Source of the DNA: Aquipseudomonas ullengensis
GTDB taxonomy: Bacteria; Pseudomonadota; Gammaproteobacteria; Pseudomonadales; Pseudomonadaceae
Assembly (NCBI RefSeq): GCF_014174475.1
Contig: NZ_JACJUD010000001.1
Coordinates: 930,001-994,000, forward strand
Direction of reading: 5' to 3'
DNA length: 64,000 nucleotides
Shown here in pieces: positions 26,941 through 34,146 of the stretch (position 1 is its first letter; every line of letters starts with the position of its first letter). The position numbers were made by a program, and so were the translations under genes. The notes under the pieces are model-generated. The model worked only from the letters and a program-made list of their open reading frames with translations, searched no databases and was not told the DNA's origin.

Positions 26941-27918
26941 ATGCGCGAAACGGACAATAGTTTGCTCGAAGCGGCCAATGTGTCAGCGGATACCTCCCCG
27001 CCGACTGCCCAGCGCTACCATCGCGGCCCTCTGGGCCGGGTGCTGCAACGCTACCTCAGCCAGCACCGACCGCAGCAGGAGTACAGCCTGGTGCACCTGG
27101 AGCAGCTGTGGCTGCAGGCCGCCGAGCTCGACCCGGCGATCGGCCTGAACCTCTTCGCCCAGTTCGCCCCGGGTGACTGGCACGTGCTGCTGCACCTGGC
27201 GCAGTTCAGCGCCAGCGTCGGCGAGGCGCTGCAGAACTGGCAACGCTATGCGCGCCTGGCCTCGGACATGGAGCAGGTACGCCTGCAGCATGACGGCGAC
27301 CGCCTGATCATCGAACTGCAGATCGATGCGCCGCACACGCTGATGCGCTTTCTCACTGAACACTATTCGGTGATGGCCATCAGCATGCTGCGCCTGGGCG
27401 CTGGCAGCGCGATCCAACTGCTGGATGCGCAGTTCCAGCACCCTCGGCCGAGCTACCACGCGCAGTACACGCCCTGGTTCGGCCGCGCACAGTTCGACGC
27501 CCCACACACCTGCCTCTGCCTGGATGCCCGTTGCCTGGCGCTGCCCATGCAGCAACACCATCCAGTGCTGGTAGAACTGCTGTGCGAGAGCCTCGATCGG
27601 CGCCTGGCGCGCTTGCAACAGCTCAATGGCTGGGCGGCCAAGGTCGGCCAGAGCATCCGTGCCGACCTCCAGCACGGCCGCCCACCCAGCCTGGAAACAG
27701 CCGCCAGCGCGCTGCACCAGAGCCCGCGCACCTTGCGTCGGCGTCTGCAGGAACAGGGCCTGGGTTTTCGCGAAGTGCTCGACGCGGTACGTGCCGAGCT
27801 GGAGCAGAGCCTGGAACTGCAAGGCCTGAATCGCAGCCAGATCGCCACGCAGCTCGGCTATGCCGACAGCGCCGCCTACCTGCATGCGCGCAAGCGCTGG
27901 CAACCGGGCGAAGCCTGA
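26941..27918 (+). CDS. AraC-family transcriptional regulator
   Basis: This 325-residue protein has an N-terminal effector domain of the arabinose-binding-like type (ORUF-like; LFAQFAPGDWHVLLHLAQFS, LTEHYSVMAISMLRLG). The C-terminal double helix-turn-helix spans about 235-320 (LETAASALHQSPRTLRRRLQ and SQIATQLGYADSAAYLHARKRW). ATG 26941 is preferred to the upstream TTG at 26905; neither has a strong Shine-Dalgarno, so the start is uncertain by 12 codons. It is divergent from the desaturase-FMN reductase operon with a 70-bp shared control region, which makes it the likely regulator of that operon. Inducer unknown. Confidence 0.9.
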   Translation: MRETDNSLLEAANVSADTSPPTAQRYHRGPLGRVLQRYLSQHRPQQEYSLVHLEQLWLQAAELDPAIGLNLFAQFAPGDWHVLLHLAQFSASVGEALQNWQRYARLASDMEQVRLQHDGDRLIIELQIDAPHTLMRFLTEHYSVMAISMLRLGAGSAIQLLDAQFQHPRPSYHAQYTPWFGRAQFDAPHTCLCLDARCLALPMQQHHPVLVELLCESLDRRLARLQQLNGWAAKVGQSIRADLQHGRPPSLETAASALHQSPRTLRRRLQEQGLGFREVLDAVRAELEQSLELQGLNRSQIATQLGYADSAAYLHARKRWQPGEA

Positions 27919-28178
27919 TCCCTCCGCGATCCACTGCGCCGCAGCAGTGCACAGGGCACGGAAAGAGAGCAGGACACGCCGGCGGTAACGACGCTGTTTG
28001 GGTATTCGTGCAGGAAAAACGTGCAGTTCTCCGGGCTGGGCGCGTCATAGCCGTGCGGCCACGAAACTTGCATGCCCAACCCGGCTGGCTCAGCGAAGAT
28101 TGATCGCAGCACCTATAAGAATAAGCAGACCGCAGGACTGCAGATGCCAGCACCGACCTATTTGCCTATGAGAAACCC

Positions 28179-28655
28179 ATGGAACTCGGAACCAACAAGC
28201 TCTCGATGACCGTACTGATGACCCCGGATATGGCCAATTTTTCCGGCAATGTCCACGGCGGCACCCTGCTCAAGTACCTCGATGAAGTCGCCTATGCATG
28301 CGCCGCCCGCTATGCCGGCAGCTACGTGGTGACCTTGTCGGTGGACCAGGTGATCTTCCGCGAGCCGATCCACGTCGGCGAGCTGGTGACCTTCCTTGCC
28401 TCGGTCAACTACACCGGCCGCACCTCGATGGAGATCGGCATCAAGGTGGTCACCGAGAACATCCGCGAACGCTCGGTGCGCCACACCAACAGCTGCTTCT
28501 TCACCATGGTCGCGGTGGATGATCGCGGTCAGTCGCTGGTGGTACCGCCGCTGCAGCCCAAGGACGAAGACGAACAGCGCCGCTTCACCCACGCCAAGCA
28601 GCGCCGAGCGATCCGCGAGGAGCTGGAAGAGCGCTACAAGTCGCTGGTCAGCTGA
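28179..28655 (+). CDS. Acyl-CoA thioesterase (YciA-like hotdog)
   Basis: This 158-residue hotdog-fold thioesterase has TPDMANFSGNVHGGTLLKYLDEVAY, with the conserved HGG turn and acidic residue on the central helix, followed by VTLSVDQVIFREPIHVGELV and the strand SMEIGIKVVTEN. It hydrolyses acyl-CoA to free acid and CoA in the cytoplasm. The C-terminal tail (EDEQRRFTHAKQRRAIREEL) is long and charged, as in many Pseudomonas members. The upstream 260 bp hold no gene that I can support. A strong rho-independent terminator follows 70 bp after the stop, so it is monocistronic. Confidence 0.92.
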   Translation: MELGTNKLSMTVLMTPDMANFSGNVHGGTLLKYLDEVAYACAARYAGSYVVTLSVDQVIFREPIHVGELVTFLASVNYTGRTSMEIGIKVVTENIRERSVRHTNSCFFTMVAVDDRGQSLVVPPLQPKDEDEQRRFTHAKQRRAIREELEERYKSLVS

Positions 28656-28725
28656 GTGGCCTCAGCAGCCCTGGCGTCCGTGATCGGGCCCAGGCCCACT
28701 GAACCCCACTGCGGTTCACAGTAAG

Positions 28726-28766
28726 AAAAACGCCGCGACTCCAGGTGCAGAGTCGCGGCGTTTTTT
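28726..28766 (+). terminator. Rho-independent terminator after thioesterase gene
   Basis: Stem AACGCCGCGACTC (28729-28741) pairs with GAGTCGCGGCGTT (from 28750) around an 8-nt loop, followed by six T and preceded by A5. It is the clearest intrinsic terminator in the window and works in both directions on paper. Confidence 0.92.
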
Positions 28767-28793
28767 CTGGTGAGAACACGCAGATTTCCCCCC

Positions 28794-28860
28794 GTAGGAG
28801 CGAGCTCTGCTCGCGAAGCTTCTTGCGCGTCCTCGGTTCGCGAGCAGAGCTCGCTCCTAC
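28794..28860. repeat. REP hairpin with 24-bp perfect arms
   Basis: The arms at 28794-28817 (starting GTAGGAGCGAGCTCTGCTCG) and 28837-28860 are exact complements over 24 bp around a 19-nt loop. A diverged copy lies at 42937-43000. It is a Pseudomonas GTAGGAGC-type REP. Confidence 0.85.
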
Positions 28861-28896
28861 AGACTGACGCTACAGCGCATCACCCAACCTTTTTAC

Positions 28897-29005
28897 CCGT
28901 CATCCCCGCGCAGGCGGGGAACCAGAAACAAGCCACTCGGTACGTTCCTGTGTCACCGAACCGGCGGAAGCCCTCTGGGTCCCCGCGTTCGCGAGGACGA
29001 CAGGA
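28897..29005. repeat. ATCCCCGC-type REP pair
   Basis: There are two short hairpins: TCCCCGC/GCGGGGA (28903-28920), and a degenerate partner near 28978-29000 with TCCCCGCG facing GCGAGGA. It is the same family as the inner hairpins at 15916-15973. It ends just before the stop codon of the copper chaperone gene. Confidence 0.65.
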
Positions 29006-29015
29006 TAGACAACCC

Positions 29016-29486
29016 TTAGTGCTGATGTTCGCTGGCCGCAGCCGGAGCGTCCTTCTGCACCGCCACCTCCACCTGCAGGTCACCGGCCTTCTCGAAGTGC
29101 AGGGTCAGCGGGAAGCGCGTGCCGTCTTCCAGGGGCTGCTTCAAGCCGAACAACATGAGGTGCGTGCCGCCCGGCTCCAGCACCGCTGCGCTGCCCGCCG
29201 GAATGGCCAGGCCACCCTCGACCTGGCGCATCTTCATCAGCCCGTCCTGATGCACATGTTCATGCACCTCGGCCTTGTCCGCGGCCGGCGTATCGGCGCC
29301 GAGCAGGCGGTCGGCGGTTTCGCCACGGTTGTGCACCACCAGGTAGGCCGCGCCAGTGGGCGCGCCGGGCGGCATCGCACGGGTCCAGGGGTGATCGATA
29401 TGCAGCGAACCGACCTGATATTCATGGGCCTGGGCCGTGGCGGACAGGGCCAGCAAGGCGGTGCAGGCAAGCAGTATCTGACGCAT
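29016..29486 (-). CDS. Periplasmic copper chaperone PCu(A)C
   Basis: This 156-residue exported protein has a signal peptide (MRQILLACTALLALSATAQA, cleavage before HEYQV). The PCu(A)C/DUF461 fold carries Cu(I) ligands in HEHVHQDGLMKMR and GGTHLMLFGL, plus a His-rich end (SEHQH). PCu(A)C proteins deliver copper in the periplasm, chiefly to cytochrome oxidase assembly. It is last in a minus-strand series with a PepSY membrane protein (35 bp away) and a DUF2946 protein, a set often found together in copper-responsive loci. The extra C-terminal histidines may also bind copper. Confidence 0.92.
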   Translation of the reverse strand: MRQILLACTALLALSATAQAHEYQVGSLHIDHPWTRAMPPGAPTGAAYLVVHNRGETADRLLGADTPAADKAEVHEHVHQDGLMKMRQVEGGLAIPAGSAAVLEPGGTHLMLFGLKQPLEDGTRFPLTLHFEKAGDLQVEVAVQKDAPAAASEHQH

Positions 29487-29520
29487 GGATCACTCTCCGT
29501 TCAGGTTGAAAAATTGGTAC

Positions 29521-30885
29521 TCAGTCCAGCACCGGCTGGGCCACACGCAGGCGCGCCAGCAGCCAGTCCAACACCCAGATCAGCAGCAGCGAGGCGCCCA
29601 CCAGCGGGAACAACGCCCCCAGCACCAACATGATCGCCACGCCGCCTTTCCACAGCGCCAGGTCATGACGCAGCGGCGGCACGCCGAGGCTGCCTTGCGG
29701 ACGACGCTTCCACCAGATCACCAGGCTGCTGACCGAGCTGAGCAGGATCAGCAGGCACACGCCGAGCATCAGCAACTGGTTGGCCAGGCCGAACATCTTG
29801 CCCTCGTGCAGCATCACGCCGGACTCCACCGCGCGCGCCACCCCACCGTAATCGGCCCAGCGGATATCGGCGAGCACCGCCGCACTGTACTGATCCAGGT
29901 GCAGGGTGGCGTCGTTGCGCGGGTCATCGGCAAAGATCGCCACGGTGTACACACCATCCGCCGTGCTCGGCAAGGTCACGCTGTAGCCGGGCACCACGCC
30001 GCGCGCCCGGGCGATGTCGACCACCTGCTGCAGGCTGACACGCTCGGCCACCGCGACAGGCGCCGCGGCTACATGCCCCTGGTGCGCGGCATGTGCGGAA
30101 ACCGGCAGCGGCATGTTCTCCACCGCCCAGGCCACGGTCTGCGTGGCCGCACTGTTGAGGCTGCGCGCCTGCTGATCGGACGTCGGCACCGCGTCCCACA
30201 TGGCCGCCGGGAAGTGGTTCCAGGCGCCAGAGAATTTCTCGCCCCAGAAGCCGGTCCAGGTCATCCCGGTGAGCAGCATGAACAGCAGCAGGGCCGAGCC
30301 CCAGAAGCCGGTCACCGCATGCAGGTCGCGCCACAGCAGACGACCACGGGCATTCAAGCGCGGCCACAGAACCCCGGCGCTGCCTTGCCCACGCGGCCAC
30401 CAGAGGTACAGGCCGGACACCACCAGCACCACGCCCCAGCCGGCGGCCAGCTCCATCAGGCGATCACCGAGGGTGCCGATCATCAATTCGCCATGCAGCG
30501 CGCGGGCGATGGCCTGCAGGTTGCGCTCGGCATCCTGGCTGCCCAGCACCTGGCCGCTGTAGGGGTCGACAAACAGATTGAGCGTGCGCCCATCCTGGCT
30601 GGCGACGAACTGTGCGCTGCGGTGCGCATCCACCGGCGGCAGGTACTGGCTCACCTGGGCCTGGGGATAGGCCTGCTGCAGATGCCGCAATTGCGCATCG
30701 GCCGACAGCGGCGTGCCCCGTGCCTCGACCTGCAGCAGGTGCGGGTACATCAGCGGGTCCAGCTGCGGTTTGAACAGGTAGATGATCCCGGTCAGCGACA
30801 GCAGAATCATGAACGGAATGACGAACAGGCCGGCATAGAAGTGCCAGCGCCAGGCCAGGTTGTAGAAGGAAACCGTGCGGGTCAT
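29521..30885 (-). CDS. PepSY-associated transmembrane protein (PiuB/ferric reductase-like)
   Basis: This 454-residue membrane protein has the PepSY_TM architecture. The first helix is WHFYAGLFVIPFMILLSLTGIIYLF. A periplasmic PepSY-like region follows, then helices near 165-185, 205-230 and 370-440, with WWPRG and WWKRRP basic ends and a conserved His in RDLHAVTGFW. Such proteins are linked to iron or copper uptake and to reduction of metal-chelates across the inner membrane. ATG 30885 is chosen, with AGGGG upstream; the longer frame has no hydrophobic start. Its place between DUF2946 and PCu(A)C genes points to copper handling. Confidence 0.88.
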   Translation of the reverse strand: MTRTVSFYNLAWRWHFYAGLFVIPFMILLSLTGIIYLFKPQLDPLMYPHLLQVEARGTPLSADAQLRHLQQAYPQAQVSQYLPPVDAHRSAQFVASQDGRTLNLFVDPYSGQVLGSQDAERNLQAIARALHGELMIGTLGDRLMELAAGWGVVLVVSGLYLWWPRGQGSAGVLWPRLNARGRLLWRDLHAVTGFWGSALLLFMLLTGMTWTGFWGEKFSGAWNHFPAAMWDAVPTSDQQARSLNSAATQTVAWAVENMPLPVSAHAAHQGHVAAAPVAVAERVSLQQVVDIARARGVVPGYSVTLPSTADGVYTVAIFADDPRNDATLHLDQYSAAVLADIRWADYGGVARAVESGVMLHEGKMFGLANQLLMLGVCLLILLSSVSSLVIWWKRRPQGSLGVPPLRHDLALWKGGVAIMLVLGALFPLVGASLLLIWVLDWLLARLRVAQPVLD

Positions 30886-30976
30886 AAGCGCCCCTTGCGT
30901 TGAACGATCTGGCACCCGTGGCCGCTCTCGCGCACAACGGGCAGAAAGCCGCAGCACATGCGCAGCGGCAGACTCG

Positions 30977-31357
30977 TCAACTCAAGGACAGCGGTGGAGC
31001 GCGCGGATGAGCGGCTGGGAAAGGACTGGCCAGCTGTGGCGTGCGGCTCGCCAGTGCCCGCTTAGGCGCCCCGGCCAAAGGCAGCAAGGTGGTACTGGCA
31101 ACCGCTGCAGAAGACAGCGCCGGCGAGCCCAGCAACAGGGTGCAGTAACCGCACTTGGCCCAGGGCAGGTCGTGTTGCAGCGGCACCTGGTGAGACTGCG
31201 CATCCTGTTCGCTGCTGCAACTCAGCTCGCTCAGCCAGGTTGGCAGGCCAGCCTGATCGACCTGCGTAGTGTGCGACAGCAACGGCATGACGAGCAGCAG
31301 CCACATGGCCAGCAGGCCAAGTCGTGCGCCGAATTGCGAGTGTCTGCGATGGGTCAA
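30977..31357 (-). CDS. DUF2946 family protein
   Basis: This 126-residue protein starts MTHRRHSQFGARLGLLAMWLLLVMPLLSHTT, an N-terminal membrane segment or signal. The later CGYCTLLLG motif is typical of DUF2946, and two cysteines and several histidines stand before it. DUF2946 proteins have no proven biochemical role but recur next to PepSY, PCu(A)C and TonB receptor genes in copper-related operons. It is the first gene of the minus-strand operon leading to PepSY and PCu(A)C. The CxxC pair and His residues suggest a metal contact, which is inference. Confidence 0.8.
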   Translation of the reverse strand: MTHRRHSQFGARLGLLAMWLLLVMPLLSHTTQVDQAGLPTWLSELSCSSEQDAQSHQVPLQHDLPWAKCGYCTLLLGSPALSSAAVASTTLLPLAGAPKRALASRTPQLASPFPAAHPRAPPLSLS

Positions 31358-31706
31358 AAAGCGGCCCCGGCAAGAGTGAAAAGGCTGCGCATGCTAAACC
31401 AGCGGCATGGCGGGCAGAAGCATAGCCGCTGCTGCCAATCGCCGCAGGCGGGCTACGGCAGGCGGCTGGCCTCGAACTTCACCCGTGGGTGGGCGATGCG
31501 GCCATGCGCGCTGCACGACAGCTCACAGGCACAGGCAACGCCCGCCCTCGCGGAATGGCAGCGGGCCGTGGAAACAAAGGCGCCGCAGGGTCGAGACAAG
31601 GCATGTCTGCACCTGACCCGTCTGTGCGATGAAACAGGCTTGCTGAATGACGCGCCAATGCCCAGGAATCCCTGGGTATTGGCCAAGTGGCAGGACGCGG
31701 GGTCGG
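31358..31706. other. Gap without a supportable gene
   Basis: These 349 bases separate the DUF2946 operon start from the end of the siderophore-interacting protein gene. They must contain the promoter of the copper operon. I see no clear -35/-10 pair and no metal-regulator box. An 85-codon plus-strand frame (31498-31753) overlaps the neighbouring gene antisense and was not accepted. Confidence 0.5.
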
Positions 31707-32492
31707 TCAGTCCTCGCTGGAGTCGTCGAGCTTCCAGTAACCGGCGGCCTTGAGGAAGTCTTCATTGACAGCGAAGTCATCCAGCAGCACCCGGCGAATG
31801 CGCCGCGAGAGCGCTGACTCAGTGGCGACCCAGCTATACAGCGACCCGCCTGGCAGGCTGACGCCTTTCACCGCACTGAGCAGGTCCTGCCCAGCCTCGC
31901 GGTGCAGCCAGTGAATCTCGACATTCGCCGCGCTGCGCAGTGTTTGTTGTTCCGCTGCGTTGGCGACTTCGATCAGGGCCAGCACCTGGCGATTGGCCGG
32001 TAGCTCTTCCAGGCGCCGGGCAATTGCAGGCAGGGCGGTTTCATCGCCGATCAGCAGATAGCTGTCGAAGCTATCGGGCACAATCATCGAACCGCGCGGG
32101 CCACCGACATACAGGTGCTGACCGGGTGCGGCCTGCTCGGCCCAGGTGGACGCCGGGCCATCGCCATGCAGCACGAAATCGATATCCAGCTCGTTCAGCG
32201 CAGCGTCGTAGCGGCGCGGCGTGTAATCACGCATCGCCGGACGCGGACCGTCATCGTTGCCCTTGCTCGCCAATTGCAGGGTTTCCAGCGCCGCCTGCTC
32301 TGCGGCGTTCTGGGCGAAGAAGAGCTTGATATGGTCATCGCTGCCCAGGCTGATAAAGCCCGCCAGTTCCGGCCCGCCGAGGGTGATGCGGCGCATGCGC
32401 GGGGTCAGGTCGGTAACCCGCAGCACGTCCAGGCGGCGGCGTTTGAGTTCATGCATGACGCGGTGAATGCCCATCGGGTTGTCTGTACTCAT
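31707..32492 (-). CDS. Siderophore-interacting protein / NADPH-dependent ferric-chelate reductase (ViuB/YqjH family)
   Basis: This 261-residue cytoplasmic flavoprotein has an FAD-binding N-terminal barrel with the family motif MRDYTPRRYD (Arg-x-Tyr-Thr-Pro-Arg), HGDGPASTWAEQAAPG, and a C-terminal NADPH domain (YLLIGDETALPAIARRLEEL). It reduces Fe(III)-siderophore complexes to release iron. Its start overlaps the stop of the PadR-type regulator by 4 bp, so both are made from one mRNA. E. coli YqjH is controlled by YqjI in the same way, which strengthens both calls. Confidence 0.93.
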   Translation of the reverse strand: MSTDNPMGIHRVMHELKRRRLDVLRVTDLTPRMRRITLGGPELAGFISLGSDDHIKLFFAQNAAEQAALETLQLASKGNDDGPRPAMRDYTPRRYDAALNELDIDFVLHGDGPASTWAEQAAPGQHLYVGGPRGSMIVPDSFDSYLLIGDETALPAIARRLEELPANRQVLALIEVANAAEQQTLRSAANVEIHWLHREAGQDLLSAVKGVSLPGGSLYSWVATESALSRRIRRVLLDDFAVNEDFLKAAGYWKLDDSSED

Positions 32493-33070
32493 TGCTCAGT
32501 CTCCTGGGCCGCGCGGGAACCTGCGGCAATGGCGGTGGCGGCGCTGTTCAGCAGGTCGCGGACGCGGATGATTTCCGCCTCGCTCCATTGCCCGTGGTGC
32601 AGTTGCAAGGCATGGCGCAGGTTGTGCACCGCCTCGTGAATCTCGGCCGGGCGGTCATGGCCGCGCAGCGAGCGTTTGCTCACTTCCAGGCGCACTTTCA
32701 GGCCTTCTAACGCCACTTGCTGCTGCGCCAATGAAGCCTGGCCGGCAGCCGTCACGCTGTAGAGCTTTTTGCCGTTATGGGCTTCGCCAGCGATCAGGTC
32801 GCTTTCTTCAAGGAACGTCAGGGTCGGGTAGATCACTCCGGGGCTGGGCGCATAGGCGCCTTCGAACATGTCTTCGATCCGCCGGATCAGGTCGTAACCG
32901 TGGCTGGATTGCTCGGAGATCAAGTCCAGCAGCAGCAATTTCAAATCGCCCGGCGCAAACACGCGTGGCCCGCGCCCGCTGCGTCCGCCGCGCCCACCGG
33001 AGCGCTGCTCGAACTCATCGGTTTCGCGCATTTGGGGATGATGGTGGTGGAAGTGATGGTGGTCTCGCAT
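32489..33070 (-). CDS. PadR-family metal-sensing repressor (YqjI-like)
   Basis: This 193-residue protein has a His-rich N-terminus (HHHFHHHH, residues 4-11), a Gly/Arg-rich linker, and the PadR winged helix (LKLLLLDLISEQSSHGYDLI ... YAPSPGVIYPTLTFLEESDL). A dimerising C-terminal helix pair follows. The N-terminal His cluster is the feature of E. coli YqjI, a nickel/iron-responsive repressor of the ferric reductase gene yqjH and of itself. The same two genes are coupled here. An AT-rich palindrome lies 39 bp upstream of the start. Metal specificity cannot be read from sequence. Confidence 0.92.
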   Translation of the reverse strand: MRDHHHFHHHHPQMRETDEFEQRSGGRGGRSGRGPRVFAPGDLKLLLLDLISEQSSHGYDLIRRIEDMFEGAYAPSPGVIYPTLTFLEESDLIAGEAHNGKKLYSVTAAGQASLAQQQVALEGLKVRLEVSKRSLRGHDRPAEIHEAVHNLRHALQLHHGQWSEAEIIRVRDLLNSAATAIAAGSRAAQETEQ

Positions 33071-33090
33071 CGTTTTGCTCTCGTCTTGGG

Positions 33091-33123
33091 TTATCTAAGA
33101 TATAACTTAAGATATATCTTATT
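33091..33123. promoter_or_regulatory. AT-rich palindromic operator upstream of the PadR gene
   Basis: AAGATATATCTT (33109-33120) is a perfect 12-bp palindrome. It overlaps a second, imperfect one (TAAG-N6-CTTA, 33096-33109), and TAAGATATA is repeated directly with a 12-bp period (33096 and 33108). It contrasts strongly with the GC-rich surroundings and sits at promoter distance, so it is a likely autoregulatory site for the PadR protein. Confidence 0.65.
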
Positions 33124-33222
33124 AATCTGGCAAGCCAAGTCGACCAGTGGTTTCAGGCATGCTGCCTAGCGCCGCACGGGTACTGATGGTTAGGGCGCCA
33201 ACTGCGCTTGCCGATGACCACA

Positions 33223-33319
33223 AGAGCCTGTTGACGATCGGCGTCCAGCTTGCGGCTGTTACTGCCGCGGCTCACTACACCTTGTCTGGCGCTAACTCAG
33301 TGGATCGTAAACAGGCTCT
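33223..33319. mobile_element. 97-bp MITE-like element with 17-bp terminal inverted repeats
   Basis: AGAGCCTGTTGACGATC (33223-33239) and GATCGTAAACAGGCTCT (33303-33319) are inverted copies with one mismatch, enclosing 63 bp without coding capacity. It lies in the 301-bp gap between the PadR and DUF3301 genes. No target duplication is evident. It looks like a non-autonomous insertion or repeat element; a structured RNA is an alternative. Confidence 0.5.
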
Positions 33320-33371
33320 GAGAAGCGCCCGCAGGATCGGTTAAGCTGATGGCGCTGCCCGCGGAGTCCCC

Positions 33372-33788
33372 ATGCTGAGCCTTGCCGATCTGTCCCTGCT
33401 GTTGCTGTTCATCCTCATCGTTGCCTGGCTGTGGCGTGGCCACGGCATTCGTGAGCGTGCCCTGGAAGTGGTCAAGCGCCACTGCGCCAAACTGGATATC
33501 GAATTGCTCGACGGCAATGTCGCCCTGCGCCGCCTCGGCGTGCTGCGCGATGCACGCGGCCAGCGGCGGCTGGCGCGGGTCTATGGCTTCGAGTTCACCG
33601 TAACCGGCGAGCAGCGCCTGGCCGGCAGCATCAGCATGTTCGGCCAGCAGCCCGGCCCCATCGAGCTGGACGCCTACCCCATCGCCACCCCGGACGAACC
33701 GCCGGTGGCCACCCAGGTGCAGCAACCGGGCGGCAAGGTGATCCAGCTGCAGGACTGGAAGCGCCGCCACGACAAGCTGGACCTGTAA
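33372..33788 (+). CDS. DUF3301 membrane-anchored protein
   Basis: This 138-residue protein begins with one membrane helix (LADLSLLLLFILIVAWLW), followed by the DUF3301 signature: GIRERALEVVKRHCAKLDIELLDGNVALRRL and RVYGFEFTVTGEQRLAG. It is a small inner-membrane protein conserved in gamma-proteobacteria, with no established role. It ends four bases before the stop of the convergent DUF7079 gene. No operon partner. Confidence 0.88.
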   Translation: MLSLADLSLLLLFILIVAWLWRGHGIRERALEVVKRHCAKLDIELLDGNVALRRLGVLRDARGQRRLARVYGFEFTVTGEQRLAGSISMFGQQPGPIELDAYPIATPDEPPVATQVQQPGGKVIQLQDWKRRHDKLDL

Positions 33789-33792
33789 CGGC

Positions 33793-34146
33793 CTACAACC
33801 GGGCGAGAATCTGCTGCCACTCGGCGCGACAGCCGTAAGTCATCGGCCGGCGCAGCAGCCGGCATTTGAAACGATTCCAGCGCCCGCGTTGCTGGTTGCG
33901 CCGGCAGGCTTCGCTCAGCCATTGCGGGTCGAAACCGTCCCACACCCCGGCCACGCTCCAGTGGTTGAGCCACACCACCGGCGCCACTTCGTAGAGATAG
34001 ATCGACTCCAGCTCGGCCCGAGCCAGGCCGCTGGTGCGCAACTGGTCGGCGATGTGGCGCAGGCCGAAGCCATCCAGCTGGGTATCCAGCCACAGCTCGG
34101 ATAGCAGCAGCCAGACGCCTTCGCGGCTGAGCGCCCTGTCAGTCAC
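33793..34146 (-). CDS. DUF7079 family protein
   Basis: This 117-residue cytoplasmic protein reads ALSREGVWLLLSELWLDTQL, then ELESIYLYEVAPVVWLNHWS and AGVWDGFDPQWL, the DUF7079 pattern. Function unknown; helix-rich. GTG 34146 is taken as the start. It overlaps the end of the upstream hydrolase gene by 8 bp, which fits translational coupling. Longer frames run antisense-free into the hydrolase and lose family similarity. Confidence 0.78.
   Translation of the reverse strand: MTDRALSREGVWLLLSELWLDTQLDGFGLRHIADQLRTSGLARAELESIYLYEVAPVVWLNHWSVAGVWDGFDPQWLSEACRRNQQRGRWNRFKCRLLRRPMTYGCRAEWQQILARL

Noticed and set aside
31498..31753. 85-codon plus-strand frame in the gap before the DUF2946 operon
   Set aside because: Part looks protein-like, but it lacks a ribosome binding site and overlaps the end of the reductase gene antisense; not enough to support a gene.
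33147..33344. 65-codon frame over the MITE-like element
   Set aside because: It reads straight through the inverted repeats and has no start signal or protein-like character.
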